DNA of 64,000 nucleotides from HXMU1420-13 sp963691715 (GTDB lineage: Bacteria; Bacteroidota; Rhodothermia; Balneolales; Balneolaceae), in the NCBI GenBank assembly GCA_963691715.1, contig OY829281.1:2418001-2482000 (forward strand), in the 5' to 3' direction. Positions 26,083 to 34,966 of the stretch are shown here, piece by piece. Under the pieces are notes generated by a model. It worked only from the letters and a program-made list of their open reading frames with translations. It was not told where the DNA came from and searched no databases. Both the position numbers and the translations under genes were made by a program. The stretch's first letter is position 1, and the number at the start of each line of letters is the position of its first letter.

Positions 26083-26404
26083 TTAAATTGAAATGCGTTA
26101 TAGAATACGCAACAAAATTATAGTTAAGATTATAGACAGTTCTCTCCTAAATCTTACCGCAGTTGATTTCCACAACATACTTTAGCACCCTTTTGCTCTT
26201 TGATATTATTACAATCTGAGCCTTTGTTATTGGCGTTAATTGTTACATTTATTTTCCATGTTGTATTTGTCCCCTATAAGACCGACTACTTTTTCCCCAC
26301 TCTTAATGCAACTTAGTTGCATTAAGATGATTTTTGCTTATTTTCGATACAACTGTAGAATGAAAAATAAATGAAAAAAATTTAAATAATTTGTAATTAA
26401 CATT
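26083..26404. other. Intergenic, 322 bp, with an operator-like palindrome
   Basis: No gene seen. The main feature is the 25-bp palindrome at 26302-26326, followed by an AT-rich stretch leading to the DsrE-like start at 26405. Confidence 0.55.
26302..26326. promoter_or_regulatory. Perfect 25-bp palindrome upstream of the DsrE-like gene, putative operator
   Basis: Arms cttaatgcaact and agttgcattaag are perfect 12-bp complements around one central T. No T-run follows, and the distance to the start codon at 26405 is 78 bp, so a repressor or activator site is more likely than a terminator. The core tgcaact-t-agttgca has the 7-1-7 form seen in Fur-family operators. The regulator is not identified here. 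Confidence 0.55.
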
Positions 26405-26782
26405 ATGAAAGTAGCTTATATTTTTAAAACTAACATGGCTTCTACCTTCCAATTAGCAACTATGATATTACCACAATTAGAGGACAATGCTCATGGAGTA
26501 GAAGTTGTTGGTATGTTCTTTTTTGATGAGAATGCGCACATTCTCAGAAAAGGAAATGACATAGGAGAACGCCTTAATACGATTGCTAAAGAAAAAGGAA
26601 TGCTTCTTATGGCCTGTGATCAATGTGCATTGAGACGTGATTTAGCGGAAGGGACTTTCGAACAATGTGGTACTGGGAATGTACGTCCTAAAAATATGAT
26701 CGAAGTTGGGCAAGTTGGTTGTTTTCCCCAATTATATGGTGCTTTGTCAGGTAATGTGCCAAATTTAGTTATCACATTGTAA
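26405..26782 (+). CDS. DsrE-family sulfur-relay-like protein (SaoD-like)
   Basis: 125 residues, DsrE/DsrF fold (VAYIFKTNMASTFQLATMIL). Cysteines are conspicuous: MACDQCALRRD in the expected active-site loop, then FEQCGTG and VGCFPQ. The CDQCALR signature matches SaoD-type DsrE-related proteins. Family members carry persulfide sulfur or bind thiol-reactive compounds. Monocistronic, with a perfect palindrome 78 bp upstream, so expression is probably regulated. No other dsr or tus genes in the window; physiological partner unknown. Confidence 0.8.
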   Translation: MKVAYIFKTNMASTFQLATMILPQLEDNAHGVEVVGMFFFDENAHILRKGNDIGERLNTIAKEKGMLLMACDQCALRRDLAEGTFEQCGTGNVRPKNMIEVGQVGCFPQLYGALSGNVPNLVITL

Positions 26783-26949
26783 CTGCTATTCCTTTTTAGT
26801 TATTAACTATTGATCGCAGTTTTACTATATTTTTATGATAATGTGTTCATTTTTTACATAAGATGAACACTGTTGAGAATTTGTCTTTTAGGTAATTTAT
26901 TCTGTACTTAAAGATTGATATTGTTTCTTTAATTGTAATGGTATAAACA

Positions 26950-27429
26950 ATGATTACACTAAACTGGACAAATACCTTATTCTCTTCGAACTATAAAATA
27001 TTTGATGGTGAAAACCAGACAGGAGAACTCTCTCATTCTTCATTTAGTAATAATAATATAGGAACCCTTGGAAGTACTAAGTTATCTTTTATCAGTAAAG
27101 GTATTTTTAGTTCAGTTATAGCTATTAATGATTTGCAATCGAATCTATCTGTTGGAGAGATTAAGTTTAATTCGTTCGGATCAAGTGCTGTCATTGTTCT
27201 TAATAACAAAACGTATACATGGAAATATGATAATTTATTACAAACTCAGTGGAGTATTTTAGATAATGAACATAAAATTGTCAATTTTTCAGCGTCATTT
27301 TCCTCAGGAAAAATCGTTTCTGATGTCGATGATGAAATGTTATTTCTTTGTGGTCTTTATGTTCAAAACTATATGATACAAGTGCTCATTTTTTCATTTT
27401 CAATGTTTTTTATATTCTTTCTCATCTAA
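26950..27429 (+). CDS. Unknown protein with C-terminal membrane segment
   Basis: 159 residues. The N-terminal 120 residues are beta-rich (ITLNWTNTLFSSNYKIF, GEIKFNSFGSSAVIVLNNKTYTWKY) and resemble small tubby-like or LURP-like beta barrels, only by general pattern. The last 25 residues are strongly hydrophobic (MIQVLIFSFSMFFIFFLI), a tail anchor. I do not recognise a family. Single gene, low GC like its neighbours. The open frame and composition make it likely to be real. Confidence 0.55.
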   Translation: MITLNWTNTLFSSNYKIFDGENQTGELSHSSFSNNNIGTLGSTKLSFISKGIFSSVIAINDLQSNLSVGEIKFNSFGSSAVIVLNNKTYTWKYDNLLQTQWSILDNEHKIVNFSASFSSGKIVSDVDDEMLFLCGLYVQNYMIQVLIFSFSMFFIFFLI

Positions 27430-27590
27430 AATCTTATTTGTTTTATCTCTTTTTTTTCGTCGAATTATATTTGTCTCATATAGTAAAAATTACTTTTCCT
27501 CATTTTAAGACAGGCATAATTGCGCTGTGTTATAATTTTATCTTGTGTAAGGAGTTATAAATCGTTGTTAATTAAATTATCTCGAATCAA

Positions 27591-28916
27591 ATGAAAAATA
27601 TTATTTCCTTATTAGTACTATCGTGTTTCATTTCTTGTTCAGATGATCATTACAGCTCGAATAAATATCAAAGTACTTACTCCATTGAAGAGGCCATGGC
27701 TAATAGTAAAGATGTTGAATATCTTTATTTAAATAATCAGCAGCTCACAGAATTGCCCAATGATATCGGTAAATTAGAAAACTTAGTTCAACTTCATTTG
27801 AACAAAAATTACATAGCTATTTTACCTGAATCTTTAGGAGATCTACATAACCTTCAGTTTTTTTCTATTGATCAAAATGAAATAACTTATTTACCTAATA
27901 CCATTGGGACCTTGTACAATTTGAAATCTCTATGGTCAGGTCATAATCAATTGGAACAATTACCCGAGACGATAGTAAATTTGACGTTATTAGAGCAATT
28001 AAGATTAAGTAATAATCATATTAGTGTACTCCCTGAATCAATCGGTTCTTTAACTAACCTCAAGATTATTTCACTTCACAACAACCAATTAAAAGAATTA
28101 CCAGACTCATTTGTTAACCTTGTTGATCTTGAAGATGCACTAACTCTTTCTTTTAATGAATTAAGTTCTCTTCCTGAAGCTTTTGGTAATCTTACTAAAG
28201 TTGATCAATTATACTTAAACAACAATAAGCTGACTTGGTTACCAGAGTCCTTTGGTGATTTAGAAAATCTTTACTACTTAAATCTACAGGATAATCAAAT
28301 AGAAAGCTTACCAGAGTCTTTTGGAAATCTTATTAATCTTAACAAAGAACTATATATTTCCTATAATGAATTAGTTTCTTTACCAGAATCTATTGGTAAT
28401 CTTACTAAAGTTGATGAATTATACTTAAACAACAATAAGTTGTCTCAGTTACCCGAATCATTAGGTAATTTAACCGGATTAAGACACTTAGATCTTAGTG
28501 AGAACAGCATTTCTTCATTACCGGAATCTTCTAAAAACTTTACATCCCTAGAAGTTTTAAAAATTAATGATAATAATATCAGTACCCTACCTCAAGATAT
28601 TGGGAACTTAGAGTCCCTTGAATATTTATTTGTTGAGGGTAACGAATTAGAGGAATTACCAAAATCCATTGGTAATTTATCCAACTTAAAGACATTGACG
28701 TTACAACGTAACAATATTACATTAATTCCAGAAACAATTGGAGACTTAACAAACCTTAGGTACCTATATTTAGGCAATAATCAACTATCTAGTTTACCAG
28801 AAACTATTGAAAATCTTACTAACTTAAAGGAGCTGAGCCTTATTGGGAATAACTTTAATGCTGCAGAAATCTTTCGAATAAAGAATTTATTACCTAATTG
28901 TAATGTGAACTTTTAA
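27591..28916 (+). CDS. Leucine-rich-repeat lipoprotein
   Basis: 441 residues. Lipoprotein signal MKNIISLLVLSCFISCSDD (lipobox Cys about residue 16), then sixteen LRRs of mostly 23 residues with consensus LxxLPESIGNLxNLxxLxLxxNx, the bacterial/plant PIRL-like subtype. Repeats 6 and 9 are 24 residues, and blocks 6-8 and 9-11 are duplicates: nearly identical DNA recurs 210 bp apart (28185 and 28395). It ends with a short C-cap (LLPNCNVNF). Surface or periplasmic protein-protein binding is likely. Partner unknown. Confidence 0.88.
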   Translation: MKNIISLLVLSCFISCSDDHYSSNKYQSTYSIEEAMANSKDVEYLYLNNQQLTELPNDIGKLENLVQLHLNKNYIAILPESLGDLHNLQFFSIDQNEITYLPNTIGTLYNLKSLWSGHNQLEQLPETIVNLTLLEQLRLSNNHISVLPESIGSLTNLKIISLHNNQLKELPDSFVNLVDLEDALTLSFNELSSLPEAFGNLTKVDQLYLNNNKLTWLPESFGDLENLYYLNLQDNQIESLPESFGNLINLNKELYISYNELVSLPESIGNLTKVDELYLNNNKLSQLPESLGNLTGLRHLDLSENSISSLPESSKNFTSLEVLKINDNNISTLPQDIGNLESLEYLFVEGNELEELPKSIGNLSNLKTLTLQRNNITLIPETIGDLTNLRYLYLGNNQLSSLPETIENLTNLKELSLIGNNFNAAEIFRIKNLLPNCNVNF

Positions 28917-29043
28917 TAATACATTCTCTAATTATTTGGCATGAATTGTATCTGTAATTTTACCGATAAAGACGGATACAAAAACTTAATTTTAAAGTCA
29001 GCGTTCTGCTAAAATCCTTTTTATTAATAAGCTCATTTTCTAA

Positions 29044-29703
29044 ATGATGAAAATACTCATATTAGGAGCCTCTGGTAGAACCGGAAAATTAATTTTAAAA
29101 GAGTCGCTTCAGCAAGGACTTGATGTTAACTGTCTTGTACGTAACCCTGATTCTGTGTTAAGTAAACACGCATCACTTTCAATTTTTAAAGGTTCTCCAG
29201 ACAACATTCACGACCTGGAAAAAGCATTAAAAGGATGTGATGCAGTTATTAGTGCATTAAATATTTCACGAAGATCAGATTTTCCTTGGTCAAGATTAAG
29301 AACACCCCATACATTTCTATCTGATGTTGCAAAAAACATAATTGAACTAAATAAGCATCTCCCCATTAAAAAAATAATAGTCTGTTCCGCATGGGGTGTT
29401 TCGGAAACAAAAAAAGATATTCCCTTTTGGTTTAAATGGTTAATTGATTTTAGTAATATCGGTGTTGCCTACAAAGATCATGAGAGGCAAGAAGAGATAT
29501 TAAAGAAATCAAATCTTGCATATATCATAGTTCGCCCAGTTGGCCTTACCAATTTTAAACAAGTAAACCCTGTTTTAGAAAGTTATACTAATCACCCTAA
29601 GCCAAGGTTAATCATTTCTAGAACTAACCTTGCAAAATTCATGGTTCGTGCATTACACAGAAAAGACTTATTAGGACGTATGCCTGTGATATCAGAAAAC
29701 TGA
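29044..29703 (+). CDS. NAD(P)-binding atypical SDR (NmrA/SDR_a5-like)
   Basis: 219 residues. Rossmann start ILILGASGRTGKLILKESL with GxxGxxG and CLVRNPDSV; ISALNISRR and IKKIIVCSAWGV follow, then YIIVRPVGLTN. No YxxxK catalytic pair is evident, as in many atypical SDRs of the NAD(P)H-binding (DUF2867/NmrA-like) group. Could be a reductase or a redox-sensing protein. A second protein of this class lies at 61602-62237. Monocistronic. Confidence 0.8.
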   Translation: MMKILILGASGRTGKLILKESLQQGLDVNCLVRNPDSVLSKHASLSIFKGSPDNIHDLEKALKGCDAVISALNISRRSDFPWSRLRTPHTFLSDVAKNIIELNKHLPIKKIIVCSAWGVSETKKDIPFWFKWLIDFSNIGVAYKDHERQEEILKKSNLAYIIVRPVGLTNFKQVNPVLESYTNHPKPRLIISRTNLAKFMVRALHRKDLLGRMPVISEN

Positions 29704-29818
29704 TGTATTAGTTATATAAAGAAGTTGTCTAAATTTTATCGATTCTCTGGGAGCTTGGATACTTTTTTTTTAATGAGACTGTTTAATTCCGTAGTTACTT
29801 TCTTTACTGATTAGTTCT

Positions 29819-30457
29819 ATGTCAAAATTTTATATTGCATCTATTTTATGCATCGTATTTCAGGTTCAAAATGTTAATGGGCAAGGATTATTAGGCGAAC
29901 TTCTGTATGAGTTATTGCGGCCAAAAGAGAATTCAAAATCCTATTATTTTTCTACACAGTTAACACTGAGTGATCTTAGTATAAGAGAGTCTGGTTATAA
30001 TTCTTATTACGATTCATCTATAAACGCAATTATAATTGAATATATAGAGTCAAGAAGTGCTTCAACCTTCTTGGCAGGTGCATATACCAATGCTGGTATA
30101 GTTTTTGGCAGGCGTTACTCTTTCGGTGTAGGAACAGGGTTAGAAAAGTATTTAGAACCATCAACTCTAGCAATACCTGTATATTTTAATGTGCGTCTCC
30201 ATGTTTTAAAAAATCACTTAGCTAATTTTTTATATATAGATATGGGAGGTACCATACCATTAAAAGAAAAATTAAAAACCATGATGTTTGTTCGTTCTGG
30301 TTTAAGCGTTCAGTTATATAGCACTCCTGTTGGGACATTTACAGGGCTTGTTAATTTCGAGTTGCGCCAATTTATATTCAATGATCCAGAACAGATATAT
30401 AATAGAATAGAGGTATGGTTAAATGGCATGACGGTTAGCGTAGGGTTCAATTATTAA
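29819..30457 (+). CDS. Exported protein, possible outer-membrane barrel, unknown function
   Basis: 212 residues. Signal peptide YIASILCIVFQVQNVNGQ, then alternating polar/hydrophobic strands (YYFSTQLTLSDLSIRES, YSFGVGTGLEKYLEP, LVNFELRQFIFN) ending in VSVGFNY. A terminal aromatic residue preceded by alternating strands is typical of small outer-membrane beta-barrels. No family recognised. It ends just before a strong bidirectional terminator. Confidence 0.55.
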   Translation: MSKFYIASILCIVFQVQNVNGQGLLGELLYELLRPKENSKSYYFSTQLTLSDLSIRESGYNSYYDSSINAIIIEYIESRSASTFLAGAYTNAGIVFGRRYSFGVGTGLEKYLEPSTLAIPVYFNVRLHVLKNHLANFLYIDMGGTIPLKEKLKTMMFVRSGLSVQLYSTPVGTFTGLVNFELRQFIFNDPEQIYNRIEVWLNGMTVSVGFNY

Positions 30458-30485
30458 TTTACTGTTATACTTTTAGGTTATTTAC

Positions 30486-30525
30486 AAAAAAAAGCGAGAT
30501 TTCTTCCAAGAAATCTCGCTTTTGA
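30486..30525. terminator. Bidirectional intrinsic terminator between convergent genes
   Basis: Hairpin with arms aaaagcgagatttct and agaaatctcgctttt around tcca. The A-run on one side and T-run on the other serve both the plus-strand gene ending at 30457 and the minus-strand S9 peptidase ending at 30558. Confidence 0.88.
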
Positions 30526-30557
30526 ATTAATTGGCTAATTTATTAGCGAAAATAAAT

Positions 30558-32468
30558 TTATTCAGTTTTCAAGTGTTCATCTAGAAAATTAATCATCGCA
30601 TTATAGAACTCATATTGATTTTCTTGATTTCTGAATCCATGACCTTCATTTTCTTTTAACATATATTCTACATTAATTCCTCTTTCTACTAAGGCTTTAA
30701 CCATTTGATCAGATTCGGATTGTACCACTCTAGGATCGTTAGCTCCTTGTGCAATAAAAAGCGGAGTTTTAATTTTATCGACATTAAATACAGGGCTATT
30801 TTCTCTCATCATAACACTATCTTCCGAATTAGGATCACCCACCATTTCGTAGAGCATTTTTTTATACGGTTCCCAGTAGGGAGGTATTGCTTCTATAAAA
30901 GTAAATAGATTTGATACGCCAACATAATCTACCGCAGCTGCATATAAATCTGGGGTATTTGTAATTCCCGCTAATGTTGCATAACCGCCATAACTTGCCC
31001 CATATATTGCAATACGATCTTTGTCTGCAATTCCTTCATCTATGAGCCACTGAACGCCATCTGTAATATCGTTTTGCATTTCCTGCCCCCATTTTTTGAA
31101 AGACATTTCCCAAAATTCTTTTCCATACCCAGTAGATCCTCTAAAATTCATTTGCAGTACAGCATAGCCCCTATTAGTTAATAGCTGTATTTCTGGGTTG
31201 TAACCCCAATAATCTCGTGCCCAAGGCCCCCCATGCGGGTTTACCACAACCGGTAAATTCTTCGACTCAACACCAACTGGCAGTGTTAAATAACCATTAA
31301 TTTTAATACCATCTCTGGAGGTATAACTGATTGGATTCATACTCGCCATATGCTCTGGGTTAATCCATGGAGCTAAGTCTGCAAGATGTTTTAAATCATC
31401 TCCTTTAACGTCATAGAAAAAGTACGAACCTCTGGTCTTGTCACTACCTGTATAAATTAGCAATTTATCTTCGTTTTTGTTCCTAGAAGTGATACTTATT
31501 TCTTTATCTGATCCTATTTTCTTCTCTAACTTGTTATAAATTTTTTCTGTTTCCTTATCTAAAAACTTTCTTTTTTGCTTAGCTTTGGTGTAACTAATAT
31601 AGGTGAGTACTTTTCTTTTATCAGAATAGTGCAAACCTCCAGCATCAACTTCATCATCTACAAATATTACTTCAAGTTCTTTTTTATCGTTTAGATCGTA
31701 TCTTACAATTGCTTGTTTATCTCTAGATAAGTCAGATAGTGCATAAACTATATCGCCGTTGTCAAACTCAAAGAATAATGGAGTTAGAGTTTGTCTAAAA
31801 TTAGTTGTTATTACTTCTTTAAATTCATCGTTCACGGTTGGTCTGTATAAGATGGTATTATCTACGCCATTGGTTACATAAGCTAATCTTAATTTACCGT
31901 CATGATCAGTTTGCCAGCCTGTAATATTTCCTGGGTTTTCATAAAGAATTTCCATTTCTCCATTATTAATATTCAAACGATATGGATCAAAAACTTGTGG
32001 AATTCTTTTGTTTAATCCAATGATCATTTCTGATTCATTCTCCTCAAGGTCGTCTATTATTCGGGCTGTTACTCCATCAAATGGTGTAAGATCATTCTCA
32101 TTGCTTCCATCTTTGTTTACAGCATAAAGATGAAAATTTTCGTCCCCTCCTGTATCTCTTACATACAGTAAACGGTCGTTATTTCCCCAAAAAAAACCTG
32201 GAATATCCCGATCTTCTACTGAAGTAACCCTAAGCATTTCCTCAGTATCAATTTTTTGTACATGTATGTTCATTCTGTCTTTATAAGGCGCCAAATAAGC
32301 AAGGTATTCCCCGTTTGGAGAAAGACGAAAAGACGTTTTTTCTGATTTTTTAAAAAAGTCTTCTACTGAGATTTCTGGAGGTGGACTTATATTTTTTTGT
32401 CTATGTTGAGCGTTCTCATTACATGATAGTAAAAGTATCGCTAGAGAATAAAGCATTATAGTTTTCAT
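30558..32468 (-). CDS. S9-family prolyl oligopeptidase/acylaminoacyl-peptidase, lipoprotein
   Basis: 636 residues. Lipobox MLYSLAILLLSC at the N-terminus, then a seven-blade propeller region and a C-terminal alpha/beta hydrolase. Catalytic serine in YGASYGGYATLAG, Asp in FIAQGANDPRV, His in ENEGHGFRN; HGGPWARDYWGYNPE is the oxyanion-hole loop. Serine peptidase of small peptides in the periplasm or on the cell surface. The gene is separated from its convergent neighbour by a terminator. Length and architecture are normal. Confidence 0.9.
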   Translation of the reverse strand: MKTIMLYSLAILLLSCNENAQHRQKNISPPPEISVEDFFKKSEKTSFRLSPNGEYLAYLAPYKDRMNIHVQKIDTEEMLRVTSVEDRDIPGFFWGNNDRLLYVRDTGGDENFHLYAVNKDGSNENDLTPFDGVTARIIDDLEENESEMIIGLNKRIPQVFDPYRLNINNGEMEILYENPGNITGWQTDHDGKLRLAYVTNGVDNTILYRPTVNDEFKEVITTNFRQTLTPLFFEFDNGDIVYALSDLSRDKQAIVRYDLNDKKELEVIFVDDEVDAGGLHYSDKRKVLTYISYTKAKQKRKFLDKETEKIYNKLEKKIGSDKEISITSRNKNEDKLLIYTGSDKTRGSYFFYDVKGDDLKHLADLAPWINPEHMASMNPISYTSRDGIKINGYLTLPVGVESKNLPVVVNPHGGPWARDYWGYNPEIQLLTNRGYAVLQMNFRGSTGYGKEFWEMSFKKWGQEMQNDITDGVQWLIDEGIADKDRIAIYGASYGGYATLAGITNTPDLYAAAVDYVGVSNLFTFIEAIPPYWEPYKKMLYEMVGDPNSEDSVMMRENSPVFNVDKIKTPLFIAQGANDPRVVQSESDQMVKALVERGINVEYMLKENEGHGFRNQENQYEFYNAMINFLDEHLKTE

Positions 32469-32725
32469 AATCTAATTTATTTTTTGGCATGGAATATACT
32501 ACGTATTATAAAAATGATAGTATCATATTTTTTTTTACCATTATGTGTTTAAAGTTATGTGTATTATCAGTTAAGAATAGCAAGAGTAAATTTACTGAAT
32601 TGCCTCCTATGCATCAATGCAAAAGTAGCATGTCCATTAACACGTTTTGGTATTACAATGTCCTAGATGTTTCCTTGTTTCGTCAGGTGTGTATCAACCA
32701 CTCGGAGATGTTTGAGCATAACGGA

Positions 32726-33321
32726 TTATAGGTCATCGTTTCGATAGTTAAAACGAAATTCTGTTTCTTTTAAGTGTAGGATAAAGTGGGTATGCCTGAA
32801 CCCGTTGAACTGTGCCAGTCGCCGTTTGGCGTAGCTCCAAAAAGACTCTATGCCATTGATGTGGGCACTCCCGCAGGCAAACTCATCGTTGCCATGATGT
32901 ACTCGGTAATGCTTGTTATAGCCCACATCTACCCGCCCGTTATACCCACGCCATCCATCGGAATGAATCATACTTTCTAAGGCTACTTTCCCTCTAATAA
33001 TACCTGGAGCGTTTTCTTGCGTGCATCAGGGACCATTTCGGTGTACACTTTGCCATTACGTTTGCATATTCCGAATACGACGGTTTTACCTGATGCCCCG
33101 CGCCCACGTACGATTCATCCAATTCTACGATGCCATTAAAAGTTATGTACCCACTGTTGGACTTTGAGTCTGAATAAGGCATAGATAGAGTTCACTGAAC
33201 GTCGGGAAATACCCGTTAACTTCGCTGTTTGGGTAGCAGTGAGATCCATGGCAAAGTATCTTAGTAATTGCCTACATTTAGCTTCAGAAATCTTTGAACG
33301 TTTATAATACTTGTTTCTCAT
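32726..33321 (-). pseudogene. Decayed IS1595-family (IS1016-like) transposase
   Basis: Three out-of-frame pieces reconstruct one transposase. N-terminus KYYKRSKISEAKCRQLLRYF with HTH (33321-33136); middle GIVELDESYVG, continuing in another frame as GASGKTVVFGICKRNGKVYT; C-terminus MIHSDGWRGYNGRVDVGYNK and HINGIESFWSYAKRRL (32971-32726). The DDE-like residues sit in ELDESY, HSDGW and NGIESFW. At least two frameshifts, and the C-terminal tail ends early at NDDL. No terminal inverted repeats were identified. Inactive remnant between the S9 peptidase and the WYL regulator. Confidence 0.88.
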
Positions 33322-33377
33322 TGTATACCAGTATGTTACAAAAATTATTTAAATGCTATACTTCTCTAGATCCTTTT

Positions 33378-34319
33378 TTATTTTTGATTAAGCATTTTTT
33401 TCAATAGATCTTCTCTTTTCTTTTTTAACTCGCTGGGTTCCTCAACCATAAGCATAGATCCAAATTGTAGTAACCATTCATTAATAAATTCCATATTATT
33501 GAAGAAAAATTCGACCCTAATTTTATTAGAATTTTTTCTTTTCTCCCTAAATATTTTAGCCGGCAGATTTGCTTTAAATCGATTAACGACCGTGTCATCA
33601 AGTATAACTACTATTTTTTGTTCGCCCTCGTTAGAACGAAAAATTAAGCCTTCTACATCAATTTTTTCATTTTTGGTTATTTTTTCTTCTAGAATCTTTA
33701 CTTCGCTCATTCGTTCGAGTCGAAAATTACGGTTATCACCACGAAGATGAGATTTCCCAATCATATTCCAATGATCATCGAAGAAGACTAAAATATATGG
33801 ATCAACCTTTCGAATTTTGACTTTGTTGTCAACAGTCTTGTATTTAAATTCAATACGTTTTTCTTGAGATATAGCACTACTTATTATATACCAATTTCCA
33901 CCATCCCTTTTTATACCGCCATATTTTTGATAGGGGTCAACGATAGTACGAGAAGATAGAGAGTTCATAAAATCACGTAACTCTACAGGTAAAACATTTC
34001 TAATTTTTAACTCAACTCCTTCTGCATCTTCTGCTAAACTATTGTCTATTTGAGACTTAACAAAATTTAGGCCAACCATTACAGTGGCCAATTCTTTAGA
34101 GGTAAACATTAGTGGAGGAATTTTATATCCCTTCATCATGCCATATCCTGCATATTTGTCCCATGTAACAGGCACATTAATTTCTTGTAAAGCATTGAAA
34201 TCTCTGAATATAGTGCGCCGACTAACGCTAAATTTTTCAGCAAACTGATTTACGGTGAGTTTTTCACCCGGTTGCTGTAGCATTAGCATTATTTTAAGTC
34301 GGCGTTCAGAACTATTCAT
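33378..34319 (-). CDS. WYL-domain transcriptional regulator (YafY-type)
   Basis: 313 residues. N-terminal HTH_11 (NQFAEKFSVSRRTIFRDFNA) with a wing, then the WYL domain. The WYL core reads GNWYIISSAISQEKRIEFKY, followed by DPYILVFFDDHWNMIGKSH and RNFRLERMSEV, and a C-terminal WCX region. WYL regulators sense nucleic-acid fragments or other ligands and often control stress or defence genes. The start overlaps rsmG by 8 bp, so it is cotranslated downstream of rsmG. Local targets unknown. Confidence 0.88.
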   Translation of the reverse strand: MNSSERRLKIMLMLQQPGEKLTVNQFAEKFSVSRRTIFRDFNALQEINVPVTWDKYAGYGMMKGYKIPPLMFTSKELATVMVGLNFVKSQIDNSLAEDAEGVELKIRNVLPVELRDFMNSLSSRTIVDPYQKYGGIKRDGGNWYIISSAISQEKRIEFKYKTVDNKVKIRKVDPYILVFFDDHWNMIGKSHLRGDNRNFRLERMSEVKILEEKITKNEKIDVEGLIFRSNEGEQKIVVILDDTVVNRFKANLPAKIFREKRKNSNKIRVEFFFNNMEFINEWLLQFGSMLMVEEPSELKKKREDLLKKMLNQK

Positions 34320-34959
34320 GAAAACGGGTTATTTCAACAATGCCTTTTCCTTTATAAAAGGGATGGTGTATACTTGTATCAAGTTCGATAATATTTGATG
34401 ATACGGGAATATCTAACTTTTTTATTTCAGGTTCTGCTTCGTTTACCCCCTTTAAAAAAAGTATCCTTTTCCAGGGTTGTTTGCCCAATAGGTTTACTAA
34501 TTCATGAACTTTGAATGCGTGCTTTGTAACCAGTAATTCTTGGTGCGAAATATTCTGTTTCGCAATGGAGCCCTGGGAGGTTCTCAAATTGTTAAGTTTC
34601 ATTTTAAAGCCTATTTGCTTCATGGCCATTACTTTTTTAGACACTATGTCATTCACTATGAATTGTTTTTTTGGGAAGCATATAGATAAAGGAATTCCGG
34701 GCATCCCGCTACCTGATCCAGTATCAAATATTTTTTCACTCTTTTCAAAGCTCTCAATGACGCTTAGTAATAAGGAATGTTTTATATGTTCTAAAATTGT
34801 TTCATGTGAAACATCTCTACTTACAAGATTTACTTTTTTATTCCACCACAGAACTTGGTCTGAATAAAGTAGAAGAGATTCAATATTTGAATGAATAAGT
34901 GCTTCCCATTCTGAATGTTGTTTGTCATTCAATATGGAGTATAAAATTTGATGTTTCAC
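34312..34959 (-). CDS. rsmG: 16S rRNA (guanine-527-N7)-methyltransferase RsmG
   Basis: 215 residues, the usual length for GidB. SAM-binding motif IFDTGSGSGMPGIPLSICFP, preceded by HIKHSLLLSV and VNLVSR, and followed by VNDIVSKKVMAMKQIG. Methylates N7 of G527 in the 530 loop of 16S rRNA. It follows mnmG with a 7-bp gap in the conserved gidA-gidB order and overlaps the WYL regulator. Cytoplasmic. Confidence 0.93.
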   Translation of the reverse strand: MKHQILYSILNDKQHSEWEALIHSNIESLLLYSDQVLWWNKKVNLVSRDVSHETILEHIKHSLLLSVIESFEKSEKIFDTGSGSGMPGIPLSICFPKKQFIVNDIVSKKVMAMKQIGFKMKLNNLRTSQGSIAKQNISHQELLVTKHAFKVHELVNLLGKQPWKRILFLKGVNEAEPEIKKLDIPVSSNIIELDTSIHHPFYKGKGIVEITRFHE

Positions 34960-34966
34960 ATGAAAC

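Noticed and set aside
32489..32731. 80-codon plus-strand open frame next to the IS1595 remnant
   Set aside because: No recognisable domain or ribosome site; it partly overlaps remnant flank. Not enough support.
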